DNA of 64,000 bases from assembly GCA_014529385.2 (NCBI GenBank), contig CM043971.1:91623340-91687339 (forward strand). Direction: 5' to 3'. Both the position numbers and the translations under genes were made by a program. Positions 22,801 through 34,635 of this stretch are shown piece by piece. How positions within the stretch are numbered: the stretch's first letter is position 1; every line of letters starts with the position of its first letter. A model generated the notes under the pieces. It saw only the letters and a list, made by a program, of their open reading frames with translations, was not told where the DNA came from and made no database searches. This stretch comes from Adiantum capillus-veneris (Eukaryota; Streptophyta; Polypodiopsida; Polypodiales; Pteridaceae).

Positions 22801-24856
22801 TAAAGAGCCTCTGAAAACACCACAAGTGTTTCCAAATCCAATCCAAGACCCCCAAGATAAATCGCAGGGGCAAAAAGGGAAAAATCGTAAAAAGAAGATT
22901 GGGACGTACCCAAACCCTGTAGACGAGATTAAGCAGGTGAAACATCTAAGAGGTTTAGTGGAGGAGACTCAAAGGAAACTAGAACCAGAACCCATGCATA
23001 TCAAAATTCATGACACAGTGTTTCCCACGCAAGTTCATCCACCTCACATGAACCATAGACCGTTAGCCATATCTAGTATCATCCAAGAAGGGAGTGAGGA
23101 CGGGACATCAGAAAGTGAGCATACACCCTTCTTGTTGGAAAGGATGTTTAACGAAGGAATACCTGATCCCATTGAGGAATATGAGATTCCATCCTCACCA
23201 GTTCCTAGTCAAGGACCTACACCCTGCAAAACGCCAATGAATGTTGCCAAACTAGTGGACTTCATGTCTTCTGAGGTTCGAACCACGATCATAGCAAAGC
23301 TGTATGGAGATCCTGAGTTATTCCTTGCACTTCGAGCATTCCTTAACGGAGAGCTACGAACGGGATTACCGCAGTTTGCGCAACCAAATAGGCCTGACTC
23401 GATTATGATTGATGAGGAAAATCATGTGCAATCACTTGACTTAGATGGACACGAGTCTGTGATTGAGGTACCCATTAACGAATTAGGGCAGTATTTTGAA
23501 GGCGACGAGTCTAATGCGACCCTACCCATCACTACCAAGGGATTAACTATAAAGGGAATTCTTGATGGTGGTGCGGGAGTTAGCATCGTTACAAAAGATT
23601 GTTGGGAATCCATGGGAAAACCCCGCCTCAGTGTTACTAACATTGTGGTGAAGATGGCAAATGGTACCATAGCCAAACCTATGGGGATGCTCAAGGATCT
23701 TAAGATCAAAGTTCTAGGACACAAGGTACGACATACGTTCATTGTAATGGATTTCTCTAAACACCTTATGTCATATGAAATGATTTTAGGACGACCATTC
23801 ATGAGGGAAGCACAAATGGTTCACGATTGGTCTAAAAATCATGTCTATTTGCAATTCCAAGACTCTGTCCTTAGAGTGGATTTGGTGACTGGTAAGGTAC
23901 ACCCCTTAGGGAGTAAAACCATTATTGATCATCGCTCTGACACCACAGTTCACTCGGCCCCACTACAATATTGTTACACTTGTAAGAAGGATACAGACAT
24001 TGGCCAAGATTCTCCTTACATGGATGTGTTACCGGGTATGACGGAATCAGACAATGTGGATTGGGTCCACCTAGCATCAACCATAGACACTTGGGGAAAT
24101 AGGGGGACGACCTGGGTAACACCTGAGGGGGATGAAATGCATATACCCTTAAATATGCTACAAGCAATGCATATCGCTTCTGACAAGACTCATCCTAATG
24201 TAACGAAGAAAACATACAAGTGGGTCCCTAAAGCTTCTTTAGTGACCATACCTAGTGCTAAAAAACAGAAGCCTTGTAAGAAACGTACCACTCGCTCCAA
24301 GAAAAGTAAGAAAATGTTGCGATGGATCCCTAAACGACTATTGGAAGCCCAAGGCTACTATCAAGGAAATGATCAAATCTGGGTGCCAAAACGTAGATTG
24401 TGCTCTTACCTATCACCTGACCCAAGTGAGCCCAATCCCGTAGCTCCAAAACAAATCAATGATCGTGAAAAGAAAAAAATCACAGAATGCTACACACCCG
24501 CTCCCGAGCTAGTTTGGGTACCAAAGAAAGAACGATTTGTTCCACCTAGCTCAGGAAGGGGGGAGTCCCATGAAGATTCTAGCTCCTCATGTAATACATC
24601 CATAGAGGTAAAAGCTTCTACACAGCCTCCATCTATAGTAGTGGACCTCCATGAAGCTACAAAGGAATCCACACCTCCCAGTGTTCAAGAATCACCTGAT
24701 GAACCACTTCAAGTTCGATCCTGGGAGAGTACCTTACCACCCTTGCAACTTGACGAGGCACTTAGGGTAATAGAAAACTACTGGCAAAAATCCTCACCTA
24801 TTACCAACTGGAACAATTGGTTTCAAAGGGTGACAAGCTCATTTCAAACGGTATGA
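19850..24856 (+). CDS. Giant Gag-protease polyprotein (about 1668 aa)
   Basis: The frame is open from 19625. The first in-frame ATG is 19850, which I take as the start. A proline-rich N-terminal third leads to a retrotransposon Gag domain (about 21020-21530; WYRTLR, RDFISRLKHLN). Four zinc knuckles follow: 21731-21769, 21800-21841, 22256-22294 and 22370-22408. The second is canonical CX2CX4HX4C; the other three have CX3H spacing. An aspartic protease follows with DGGAG at 23564 and ILGRP at 23783. The C-terminus holds four W[VI]PK motifs (24221, 24323, 24380, 24515). There is no RT or integrase. The frame has no stop or shift, unlike every other retroelement here, so it may still be translated. 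It would form the particle and process itself. Confidence 0.93.
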   Translation: MEAYPTQNTEREDHAPPEAPQPSTSMFSRFMETLGRATRSEPDANEAHEGGGEVDSPLTSHVDPTPPKSVHVDILPTSYQEGPVELPPSEVPSRVPLVTSKTTGSNIASTSQETINTSTLEGLFINDHWTYDLHTEVLTDLHSGHAYHVGWIEIVQSTSSATSIEDQQKMICNVIHGIIQSERQNRGVNILSTGPMRFLDTSKAQQPTLSQMETPLMSPMDPSYVISPGVSMQSKPPSENFSFPNLAQPSIKENPVLTPGISLTENVPMISTVSAVPLPSVVVPNMGPRPYVPLAPYAHMAPTPPIVPLAYAPRVPLPSSYPSGPMPGYVPYPASSIHMPRPVPVPLPHMIPRVPPPALPPHIGDLAAFAQTIGRSIAENMRHAADREPRSKAVQIAKLTQKFNGDEDARKHIEVFEQVCDSLGERNELRKCNALSLTLSGKAGDWYRTLRVDEKTIYPTLRRLFLKEYIREGVLWGVASQLQKAERKEGESVRDFISRLKHLNSRCPVNERFNNNQLLDRFIRGLRNEGIYNGLVIRGITTWEDVTANTIQLEDNLMIAGMRVSTDTRSTSSQAIEYEPMTAKPIANEPKVFETFLTYLTKAIQESLKDNRPPQNSHMYPRREQQWCSICLGPHSTSECPTFRVKFNGTCNACGRYGHQAKDCLMIKRMMANRPPVAWTDAPRAPVLMPTPPVEQLPQHMVPRSQNVVQATPLPPPVLGTQPPHPRVAPMNQVGCEPSNAYADGCEEEIDTSIAYGLDTLEECPIYYMEDCWGQVKPVYQAAALASRGQNINTQARRPPLQCYKCGGPHRVAECPIRLQKNAAQMQMNQGSTSAMPILTCNRCGIDHLIAQCPYNPNAPKITPLNLVEIASVTSPMPPVAPAYAITRSMLQGPGHILEERDTASVIQAKKKKTRRKKSQNTENSKPSSKTNIGTGDDPVYMNDLEDDSDSVETMETRTNTTKGKTDKENRNMGPNENRMRENHKEPLKTPQVFPNPIQDPQDKSQGQKGKNRKKKIGTYPNPVDEIKQVKHLRGLVEETQRKLEPEPMHIKIHDTVFPTQVHPPHMNHRPLAISSIIQEGSEDGTSESEHTPFLLERMFNEGIPDPIEEYEIPSSPVPSQGPTPCKTPMNVAKLVDFMSSEVRTTIIAKLYGDPELFLALRAFLNGELRTGLPQFAQPNRPDSIMIDEENHVQSLDLDGHESVIEVPINELGQYFEGDESNATLPITTKGLTIKGILDGGAGVSIVTKDCWESMGKPRLSVTNIVVKMANGTIAKPMGMLKDLKIKVLGHKVRHTFIVMDFSKHLMSYEMILGRPFMREAQMVHDWSKNHVYLQFQDSVLRVDLVTGKVHPLGSKTIIDHRSDTTVHSAPLQYCYTCKKDTDIGQDSPYMDVLPGMTESDNVDWVHLASTIDTWGNRGTTWVTPEGDEMHIPLNMLQAMHIASDKTHPNVTKKTYKWVPKASLVTIPSAKKQKPCKKRTTRSKKSKKMLRWIPKRLLEAQGYYQGNDQIWVPKRRLCSYLSPDPSEPNPVAPKQINDREKKKITECYTPAPELVWVPKKERFVPPSSGRGESHEDSSSSCNTSIEVKASTQPPSIVVDLHEATKESTPPSVQESPDEPLQVRSWESTLPPLQLDEALRVIENYWQKSSPITNWNNWFQRVTSSFQTV

Positions 24857-26475
24857 TCTACCCAAGGAAGGGGGGAGTGTTTGTGGACATCCATCATTCA
24901 CTTGTTTCCCTCTCAACCTTTTTCCCTGACCTCTTAATCTCCGATCTTAGGGAATGTACATATAAAGCTTTATACTCACAAAAAAAAAGAAAAAAAGGAG
25001 CAAGAGCAATTAGCAAACGAGTATGCACATTAAAGTCAAAACATTGACTCAGACCTATACATGTCACATCTGGTACAGTGAAACAGAAACCTATGCCATA
25101 AAACACCTTTGATCCTCATCACTTGAGTGATGGAGGGTAGGTAAGATTAGTACGATAGGAGTGTTTCTGTTTTAGAGTTGAGTGATTAGCAAAGATCTCT
25201 TTTCCCACTAATGTGCCTCCTGGAGGTATTCCTTTTGTTTCCTAGTGTGTACAGGAACGTGTTGCTATTGATAGGGTTTGGACCTTCATGGAACCTTTCT
25301 CTCGTTCACACTTCAAATCAAGCGCGACCATCAACACAAACAGGTGTTTCTTGTCCATTAGCATTGCCCTTATCTTTTTTGCATCCATGTTTGTCTGCTT
25401 TGATTGTGATTGGTAGCATACTATTCAGCGCATTGGCTTAGTATCCAACATTTAATTCAATGCAATCTTTTGTCATAATCACTTGTTTAGGTGTAAAAAT
25501 CAAGCAGTCCGACTAAGCTAGTTTGACCAAGCTAGGTATTAGAAATCTTCTCTTAATACCATGGGGAATGCCTTCCTAATAAGCAATGGTTACTTAGGTT
25601 CTTAATCCGATTTAGGCAGCATTGTATGAAATGTACTAGGGCTTTCTAGTGGGCTTAACACTAGTGACCTTTAGCTTAAGTATTATAAAGGGAGTTTACT
25701 AATGTGATGAGCCTGGGGAGGGTAACAGTGTTATATGGCCCCCCAAAGTTACAAAATTAAAATGCTGAAAATGAACAAACAAAAAATCAAAGTGCCACAA
25801 TGTAAAATTTTAAGCTGGAAGAGAAATCTCAGCTTGATTTGGTACTTCACTCACATGTATCGCCTATGGTACTAGAGCCCTAAAGGTTCCCAGCGTGGGC
25901 GCTTTTCCTTGAAAAGCAAAAAACCCAAGGCATACAAAATAAGCACACACATCATAATTGAATCAATGTGAAAAGACCTTGGGGGGTCAAAGAAAAAGTA
26001 ATCAGTCAGGCGATGATTTCATGAGAAATTCCTTTTATGGTAGCTTAACTACAAGGTTTTCTAGATATAGCCTCTAGTCAGCCCTCGAACATGAATACTT
26101 GGCTCTCGCGATTAAACAACTTAATTGACCACAGAAAATTAAGAAGCTTACCCATGGTATTAATATTTGATCTCTAGTGCTTTTCGACCGTCAAATTAGA
26201 GACCCCAGACTTGTTTAATTTTTTACCTTTACATCTGTTTATGCATTTGATTACATTGCAATTTAATGTTCATTGCTACCAAATTGTTTGAAATTCTTTT
26301 ACCAATCAATGTGTCTACCTAAAACTGCATATACTTTTTAAGAGAATGCAATTACTGTGCCAATGTTGTTTGATTTTGCAGTGACTGAAGAAGGCTAAGG
26401 ACATTCATCTCAAATGCTCTTCCACCTCGACGAACCAGCTTCAACTCAATAGCTTCCGAGGACGGAATCTACATC
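24857..26475 (+). other. 3' non-coding part of the TR-GAG element
   Basis: About 1.6 kb with no coding signal; it holds the place where RT and integrase would sit in a complete element. Short A-rich runs occur near 24980. Confidence 0.6.
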
Positions 26476-26488
26476 AGGAAGGGGGGCA
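26476..26488 (+). other. Polypurine tract
   Basis: AGGAAGGGGGGCA lies directly before the 3' LTR, in the position that primes plus-strand synthesis. Confidence 0.85.
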
Positions 26489-26784
26489 TGTTAACCCTCA
26501 CGGCTCACGGACACCCATCACCTACGATGGACGCGTATTATGTATTTGGTAGAGTCAGGTACCGGGCTTGTCGGACCAATAGGGAAAGGTAGAGTGATCG
26601 CCGATGAGAGGCGCACTTTAACTTGGACATTCAAGGGATTAGTTGGCTAAGCATGGGCGCCCAAGTGTGAATGGGGTGAGCTCCTATAAAAGCCAACTAA
26701 ACCTAATTTTTACTCATTCTCTCATTTGTGCAATAGAAGAGTGCTCTTGCTCCATCTCCATCTCCATCTTCTTCTTCTTCACCT

Positions 26785-26865
<81 letters not shown>

Positions 26866-27108
26866 TGTGTGCGATCGAGCATTACGAAGGCACGGCGGCG
26901 GCGAGGCGGTTGAGCGCGGCACGACTGCAGCTTCTTCTTCATCGCGGCGAGGAATCCACCACGAAGGCGAGCGTAGAGCGGTGAGTGACACACCCTTTGT
27001 TCTCTTGAGCTTGCTAGTTTAGGCTTGTTGTGTGCTTGGAGCCGTTTGTGGCTCGCACGCGGTGTATCGGCAAGTCCCTTGCTTCGACAGTGCGGCAAGG
27101 AGCGCACA
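26489..27108 (+). repeat. 3' LTR of the TR-GAG element
   Basis: 620 bp, near-identical to the 5' LTR. The length difference of 12 bp lies in the GT and GA microsatellites (26789-26858). Confidence 0.95.
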
Positions 27109-27113
27109 ATTGG
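27109..27113 (+). repeat. Target-site duplication, right copy (ATTGG)
   Basis: It matches 18099-18103 exactly. Confidence 0.95.
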
Positions 27114-27375
27114 GAAGCTCAATAAGGAGACAATAGCTATCTATCATAGGAAGCTTTCTCGATCACCCACTCTCCCCATACTTGCACTAATGGCTCTGTC
27201 AAGGGTGGTAGGTTCACATCCAACACAACCTAGAGTGGACAAAATCATACTTATTGAAAAGCAAGAAGCCATTAGATTTTTTGGACTTGCTCCAGGATTT
27301 ATGGCCTCGAGAAGTGCATACTTTGGCACTATGTCTAGTTATGTTCTTGCCTCTTTTGGTGACATAGGCAAGTGA
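27109..27375 (+). pseudogene. 3' part of an ORF split by the LTR element
   Basis: The open frame continues from 18103 to a TGA at 27373-27375 with protein-like composition (KLNKETIAIYHRK near its start, FFGLAPGFMASR later). Its family is not recognised. The pre-insertion frame would have been about 104 codons. Confidence 0.45.
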
Positions 27376-27576
27376 TTGCAAGGTTACAAGAAGTAGGAGT
27401 ACTTGAAGTGGAGGGGAAAAATAGAAAAGATCGATGTTGGCTCAAGCAGCCACAATTGTTCCTTGTATTATTCCCCATTTTCTCCCTTGCCTCTCTCTAG
27501 TGTGGAAAACCTTTCACTTGTAGATGACCTACTATATGCATCTTTCTTTTTTCGTATACTCCTCTGTATAGCTGTA

Positions 27577-28040
27577 GTAATCCTTAGGAAAAATTTGGAC
27601 TCACAAAGGGGCCCTTTAAGGAGTTTCACTTTACCTCTCTCTACCAAAATGGGCGCATGGATAAATTTTTGCAAACAAACTCCAAAGTTGGCGGAGGTTT
27701 TTCAGTTAGAATGTCCTCTTCAAGCTCTATTTATTGATATATAGCACGCCATGAGATTCCTCATATTTTAGAATATTCTTTTTTTGCTTCACCTATTATG
27801 TGACAACTCTGTCGGAATCTAAGTGAATCAAAAAAAGAATCTTCTAAAATATGAGGAATCTCATGGCGTGCTATATATCAGTGGATAGAGATTGAAGAGG
27901 ACATTCTAACTGTCAAAGCTCCGCCAACTTTGGAGTTTGTTTGCAAAAATTTATCCATGCGCCCGTTTTGGTAGAGAGAGGTAAAGTCAAACTCCTTAAA
28001 GAGCCCCTTTGTGAGTCCAAATTTTGCCTAATGATTAGAA
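27577..28040. repeat. Large inverted repeat: 216-bp arms, 30-bp loop
   Basis: Left arm 27577-27792 and right arm 27823-28040 are reverse complements with about 14 visible mismatches. The loop is 27793-27822. A transcript through it would fold into a long hairpin. The right arm looks contiguous with the minus-strand coding remnant that follows, so the left arm may be an inverted partial copy of it. Confidence 0.9.
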
Positions 28041-29059
28041 TTGTCTAACACTTTTTTAACTTCTTGTGATCTTGTTTTGTGCCACACTTGTCTATAAAAC
28101 CACTGGAATACTTCAAGCGACCTATTAGCGAGCTCCTCCACCATGTCTAGTGTGTTTAAAAAACTTGGTTCTTGCCTAATAGTGGGACTTCTCCATACCT
28201 TGAGTAGACCAGATTGACAAGCTTCCATATTTCTTTATAAAGTAAGGAATGTGATTGTAGATAATGTGATGCACAAAAAAGATAATTTCTTTAGAAACTT
28301 ATGCAAGTATTGAACTAACTTGATAGAATCAAAATTCATAATTATCACAATGTAGAATGTGAAGTGCTATGAGCTCCAAGAACTTATCATAGCATTCTTG
28401 AATCTATTCAACTCTTTCTTAAAGTTGGAGAGGTCATTCTTCCCCCAATGACTTTTATCACAGTAAGAGAAGACTGCATCCAAGGATTCCCACACTTGTG
28501 CCTTCTCATTTCTTGCTTTTCCATCAACTTCATGGTCCTTCACAACATTGTGTACAGAGCCTTCCATTGGCTATACTGGACTTCAAATGAACCCCTACTC
28601 AATTTTCCATAGAATCCTAAATTCTTGGCCTTCACCCTACCAATAGAAGATTTTCTAGGAGCATTATTTCCACCAGATGACCTCTTAGGGTCTACTTCAA
28701 TCACCACATTCCCCCCATGAAGTCTAATATCAGAATACCCTTTCAATACTTTTTATGGCAGCTTCTTTCGTCAATAAAGGTTGTAGTTTCCATGCAAACC
28801 CTATGTAAAGGTTTACAATCTTCTCAATGAGTCTAAACATTACATGCAGTGTGCACAACTGGACATTTGAAAGGGGAATATCTAAAAAATCTTGAAATTT
28901 TGGATCTTCAGAGTGTCTATCTTGGGCTTTGTTCCAATCAATCGGATTCAGCTCTTTTGTTGCACCCATGTAGTAGATACAGGGGCTTTTGGCAATGGCA
29001 CCCTTTGACACATTTTGTACATACATTTTAGTGTCTTTAGGTCTCCCCCCGTGTGCCAT
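28041..29059 (-). pseudogene. Unrecognised decayed coding region
   Basis: Minus-strand frames at 29059-28730, 28746-28540, 28567-28367 and 28228-28028 read like one protein broken by a frame change near 28740 and stops. Motif-like stretches include DFLDIPLSNVQLCTLHVMFRL, VIEVDPKRSSGG, GKLSRGSFEVQYSQWKAL and FQWFYRQVW. I recall similar strings from transposon-like proteins of unknown class but cannot name the family. Confidence 0.45.
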
Positions 29060-29209
29060 TCCACCTTATGTCTACCAAAACCCTCGACATCTAGCTCCTC
29101 CAAGTTTGTTGAGCTTTGATTATTCTAGGGATACTAGTGTGGTGTAACATCCAATTCAACATATTAAAATCCTCACTATCAATCTCACATAGCACGAACA
29201 GATTTTGGT

Positions 29210-29441
29210 AACCTTCCATATTGATTCCAACTTTGTCCATAGTGCCTTGAACTTCATCCTCGTCCAAAGAAGAATTGATGGATAAAGTGCAAGGACCCCT
29301 TCACTCTTGACTGTTTTAGGTTTTTATTGATGATCTTGAACAGCTTTTGGTAACCTTTCTTGTGGATTCCAACTTTTTCCATAGTGCCTTGAACTTCGTC
29401 CTTGTCCAAAGTAGAACATCGTCCTTGTCCAAAGTAGAACT
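29210..29441. repeat. Direct repeats of about 63 bp and 22 bp
   Basis: GGTAACCTT...CCATAGTGCCTTGAACTTC...GTCCAAAG occurs at about 29210-29272 and again at about 29348-29410. A 22-bp unit starting TCGTCCTTGTCCAAAG is then doubled at 29397-29441. Confidence 0.75.
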
Positions 29442-29463
29442 TTGAAAAAAAATCCATTGATGC

Positions 29464-32212
<2,749 letters not shown>

Positions 32213-32232
32213 TTAGCCCTCCCCCAGGATGA
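32213..32232 (-). other. Polypurine tract of the Tat-like element
   Basis: On the minus strand the sequence just inside the left LTR is CTGGGGGAGGGCTAA, the expected tract for plus-strand priming. Confidence 0.75.
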
Positions 32233-32361
32233 TGGTATATTCATGTACCATCATAGAGCATCTTTTCCAAAGAGAGTGCTTCAGAGTCCTTGACAAGATC
32301 TTCATTGTTTGGCCCCTCGGCATTTTGACTGGAGTTACATTGGTGCTTCATGTAACAATAC

Positions 32362-32587
32362 TTACATGAGATAGCTGTCTTTTGGTAGATCCTTTGGTAG
32401 AAGGCGACTCAAATAGGGCTTCAAGCGATACCCATTTACATTCCTGGAGTGCTCTTTACCATTCAAGTCTATAAGCTGATAGTAACTTGAATTGAAAGAC
32501 TTCTTGACTATGTATGGCCCTTGCCATCTAGTTTCAAACTTGGCATCAAAACGATTGTCAAGTCGATTGTTATACCTTAGCACAAGC
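32362..32587 (-). pseudogene. Integrase C-terminal fragment of the Tat-like element
   Basis: The minus-strand frame shows RWQGPYIVKKSF, a GPY/F-like integrase end, then YRLKPYL. Its upstream part lies at 41422 and beyond, on the far side of the nested element. The frame joins across the CAAGC duplication without a shift. Confidence 0.85.
32583..32587 (+). repeat. Target-site duplication, left copy (CAAGC)
   Basis: CAAGC precedes the nested element and recurs at 41422-41426. Confidence 0.95.
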
Positions 32588-34221
32588 TGTCATAAAATCT
32601 AATATCTAACCAACCCAAATGATTTTCTCATATTAAATTGATCACTTAATGTGGGAGAATAAACGGGAACAAGTGTTAAGATATAGATATGTGCTTATAG
32701 ATCTATCTCAACACGGGGCCAATAGTAAAGGGGCCCAAATGGGAGATGGTCTATCAAGAGCAAGGCTAACCAATGGAGCATAAGACCTTAGGGTTAGCTT
32801 CATTGAAGACCTCCAATAATGTGTGTAAAAGTCCTTTGACCTTAGGTAAGCTAGGGCTGAGCTTGAGGTGGGAACCCGGCCCAAGCTCGAGGTGCTTGAC
32901 CTGCTTGAGGTGCTTGTCATGCTTGAGGTGTTTGTCCTGCTTGAGGTGCTTGATTAAGGTGCTTGAGGTTCTTGAATTACTCCATGCTTGAGGTGCTTGA
33001 CTTGCCGCTTGATTAAGGTGCTTGAGGTGCCTTGACATGCTTGCCTGAGATGCTTATGGGAATACCCCCTAGTCCAAGTGCTTTGTCATGCTTGATGACT
33101 AAGGTGCTTGAGCTCCTAAAGTCAAAAGCATCCCTACAGGAGGGGGGGCGAGCCCTTTTCCTAGGGATTAGAGAGAGAACACACACTCACACTCACAAGG
33201 GAAGCCCCAACTTGAAGAGGCAGCAAGGACACATGTCAGGTCCCTACCCATGTTACCTTCATGTGTTGCTTGAAGCCTATTGGCTAGGCTTCAAAGGGGT
33301 CCAATGATAAATTACTTGAATTATCTAATTGTTTTTGCATTTATCAAGTACTCTCTCTCAAAGGGGAAAGGGGGACACTTGTCCCAAGGCTATCCCTGTT
33401 GCTTGTAATGGCTCCTGCTTGTGATTGGCTAGGCCTGGAGGGGTCCAATGAGCTTCAAGCATGAGCTACAAGGGGGGGTCGACCCAAGCAATCTAGGGGG
33501 GTGCTTAGGGGGTATACTCACCCACACACACTCACAAGCACTCGCATTGTGTACTATGCAAAGTGCAAGAGCTCCCTCGCCTTCTCCAAGCAAGTACATG
33601 TTGAGAGCCTACACCAACACTCTTGGCTATGGAGTGCAAATCCATCCAAGAGCCATGCTTCAATGCTTGAGCTTTCCATCAGTTTCTTCTTCATTACTAT
33701 GCTATTATGTATGCTAGCACAAGAGTTATGATAAGTGAGGAACTAGCTCTTTCTCGTATGAAATGTTTCTTCTTCCTCTTCCCTACCCTCATTCCCTGCT
33801 AGCTCTCTCCACCTTCGAAGGTGTTTGAGGTCTTGGGACTGAGGCTTGGTATAGTTAAAGCTTTCTTCAAGTTTAGGTTATGCTATGATGGTGATGCATG
33901 AAGCTTTCCATCTTCATTGCTTCACCTAGGTCACAAGGAACACAAAGAATGTATTGTAACAAGTCTCTCTTTATGGGAGAAATCATAATACAAATGCCTA
34001 TTGGAGGGGGGACCGGCTCCACATAAATCCGGTCCTCAACTGTTGTCATGTTCTCTAAATTCTCTCTCTTGCAAAAGTATTGTCCATGCCAAGTTAACTA
34101 ATTGCTATAATTATGTTGCTATCTTCAATTATGTCTACCCGCTATGCTCACAAAATCATTTCTTGAAAGTACTCTCATTAAATTCCGCTACTCTCAAATT
34201 GAATAGGCAAATTTCATTACA
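32588..34221 (+). repeat. 5' LTR of the nested chromovirus
   Basis: It begins TGTCATAAAATC and ends TTTCATTACA. It holds the GCTTGAGGT minisatellite (about 32848-33110). Confidence 0.95.
32848..33110. repeat. GCTTGAGGT minisatellite inside the LTR
   Basis: About a dozen degenerate copies of a 15-21 bp unit around GCTTGAGGTGCTTGAC. The same block lies at about 40046-40310 in the other LTR, so it belongs to the element. Confidence 0.85.
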
Positions 34222-34222
34222 T

Positions 34223-34234
34223 TGGTATCAGAGC
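34223..34234 (+). other. Primer binding site (initiator Met tRNA type)
   Basis: TGGTATCAGAGC starts two bases after the LTR. Confidence 0.9.
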
Positions 34235-34635
34235 ATTTGGTTTCTCTTTTCTTGCTTAAGAAGAGAGGTCCTGAAGTAGCCTATAAATGGTTGATGTTGT
34301 TAATTATAATAGGGTAAGTGGAATTGGGATCTATTATCGGTTTTGTTGAGCCCACTATGTGGGGGATGGTGCACACCTCGGGAGCTTTGGACTTAATAAT
34401 GGAGTCTTTCTAGACTTGCCTACGGCTTTACCATTATTGAGCCATAAGAAGTCCGAAAGGAGCTAACCCTTGGCAACTCTGCTATGTTAGACCTACTCCT
34501 CTACTCTCTATAATTAACCACTTTGAGCCGTGGGTGTAGATACTTAAGAGCCGATTTTCAAAGGCTAAGAGGAGTGGCAACTAAGGTTTTGAACTGCCAA
34601 AGCATACACTAAGTGTAAACATAAATTTTGTTAAC

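Larger units (their letters stand above)
18104..27108 (+). mobile_element. Young non-autonomous Gag-protease LTR retrotransposon (TR-GAG type), 9.0 kb
   Basis: This is a complete element: 5' LTR 18104-18711, primer site 18716, one giant Gag-protease frame, purine tract before 26489, 3' LTR 26489-27108 and TSD ATTGG. No reverse transcriptase, RNase H or integrase is present anywhere in its 9,005 bp, so it must be moved by enzymes from another element. The LTRs differ visibly by one substitution (GAGCACGG versus GAGCGCGG) plus microsatellite length, so the insertion is recent. Elements with LTRs and only GAG are known in plants as TR-GAG. Retaining a protease and a very long C-terminal region is notable. 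Confidence 0.95.

Noticed and set aside
32708-33038. Lys/His/Leu-repeat proteins in the LTR minisatellite
   Set aside because: They arise from the minisatellite, lie in LTRs and differ between overlapping frames; no sign of coding selection.
34223-34234. tRNA-like match TGGTATCAGAGC (also 50038 and 56750)
   Set aside because: These are retrotransposon primer sites complementary to initiator tRNA, not tRNA genes; no cloverleaf surrounds them.
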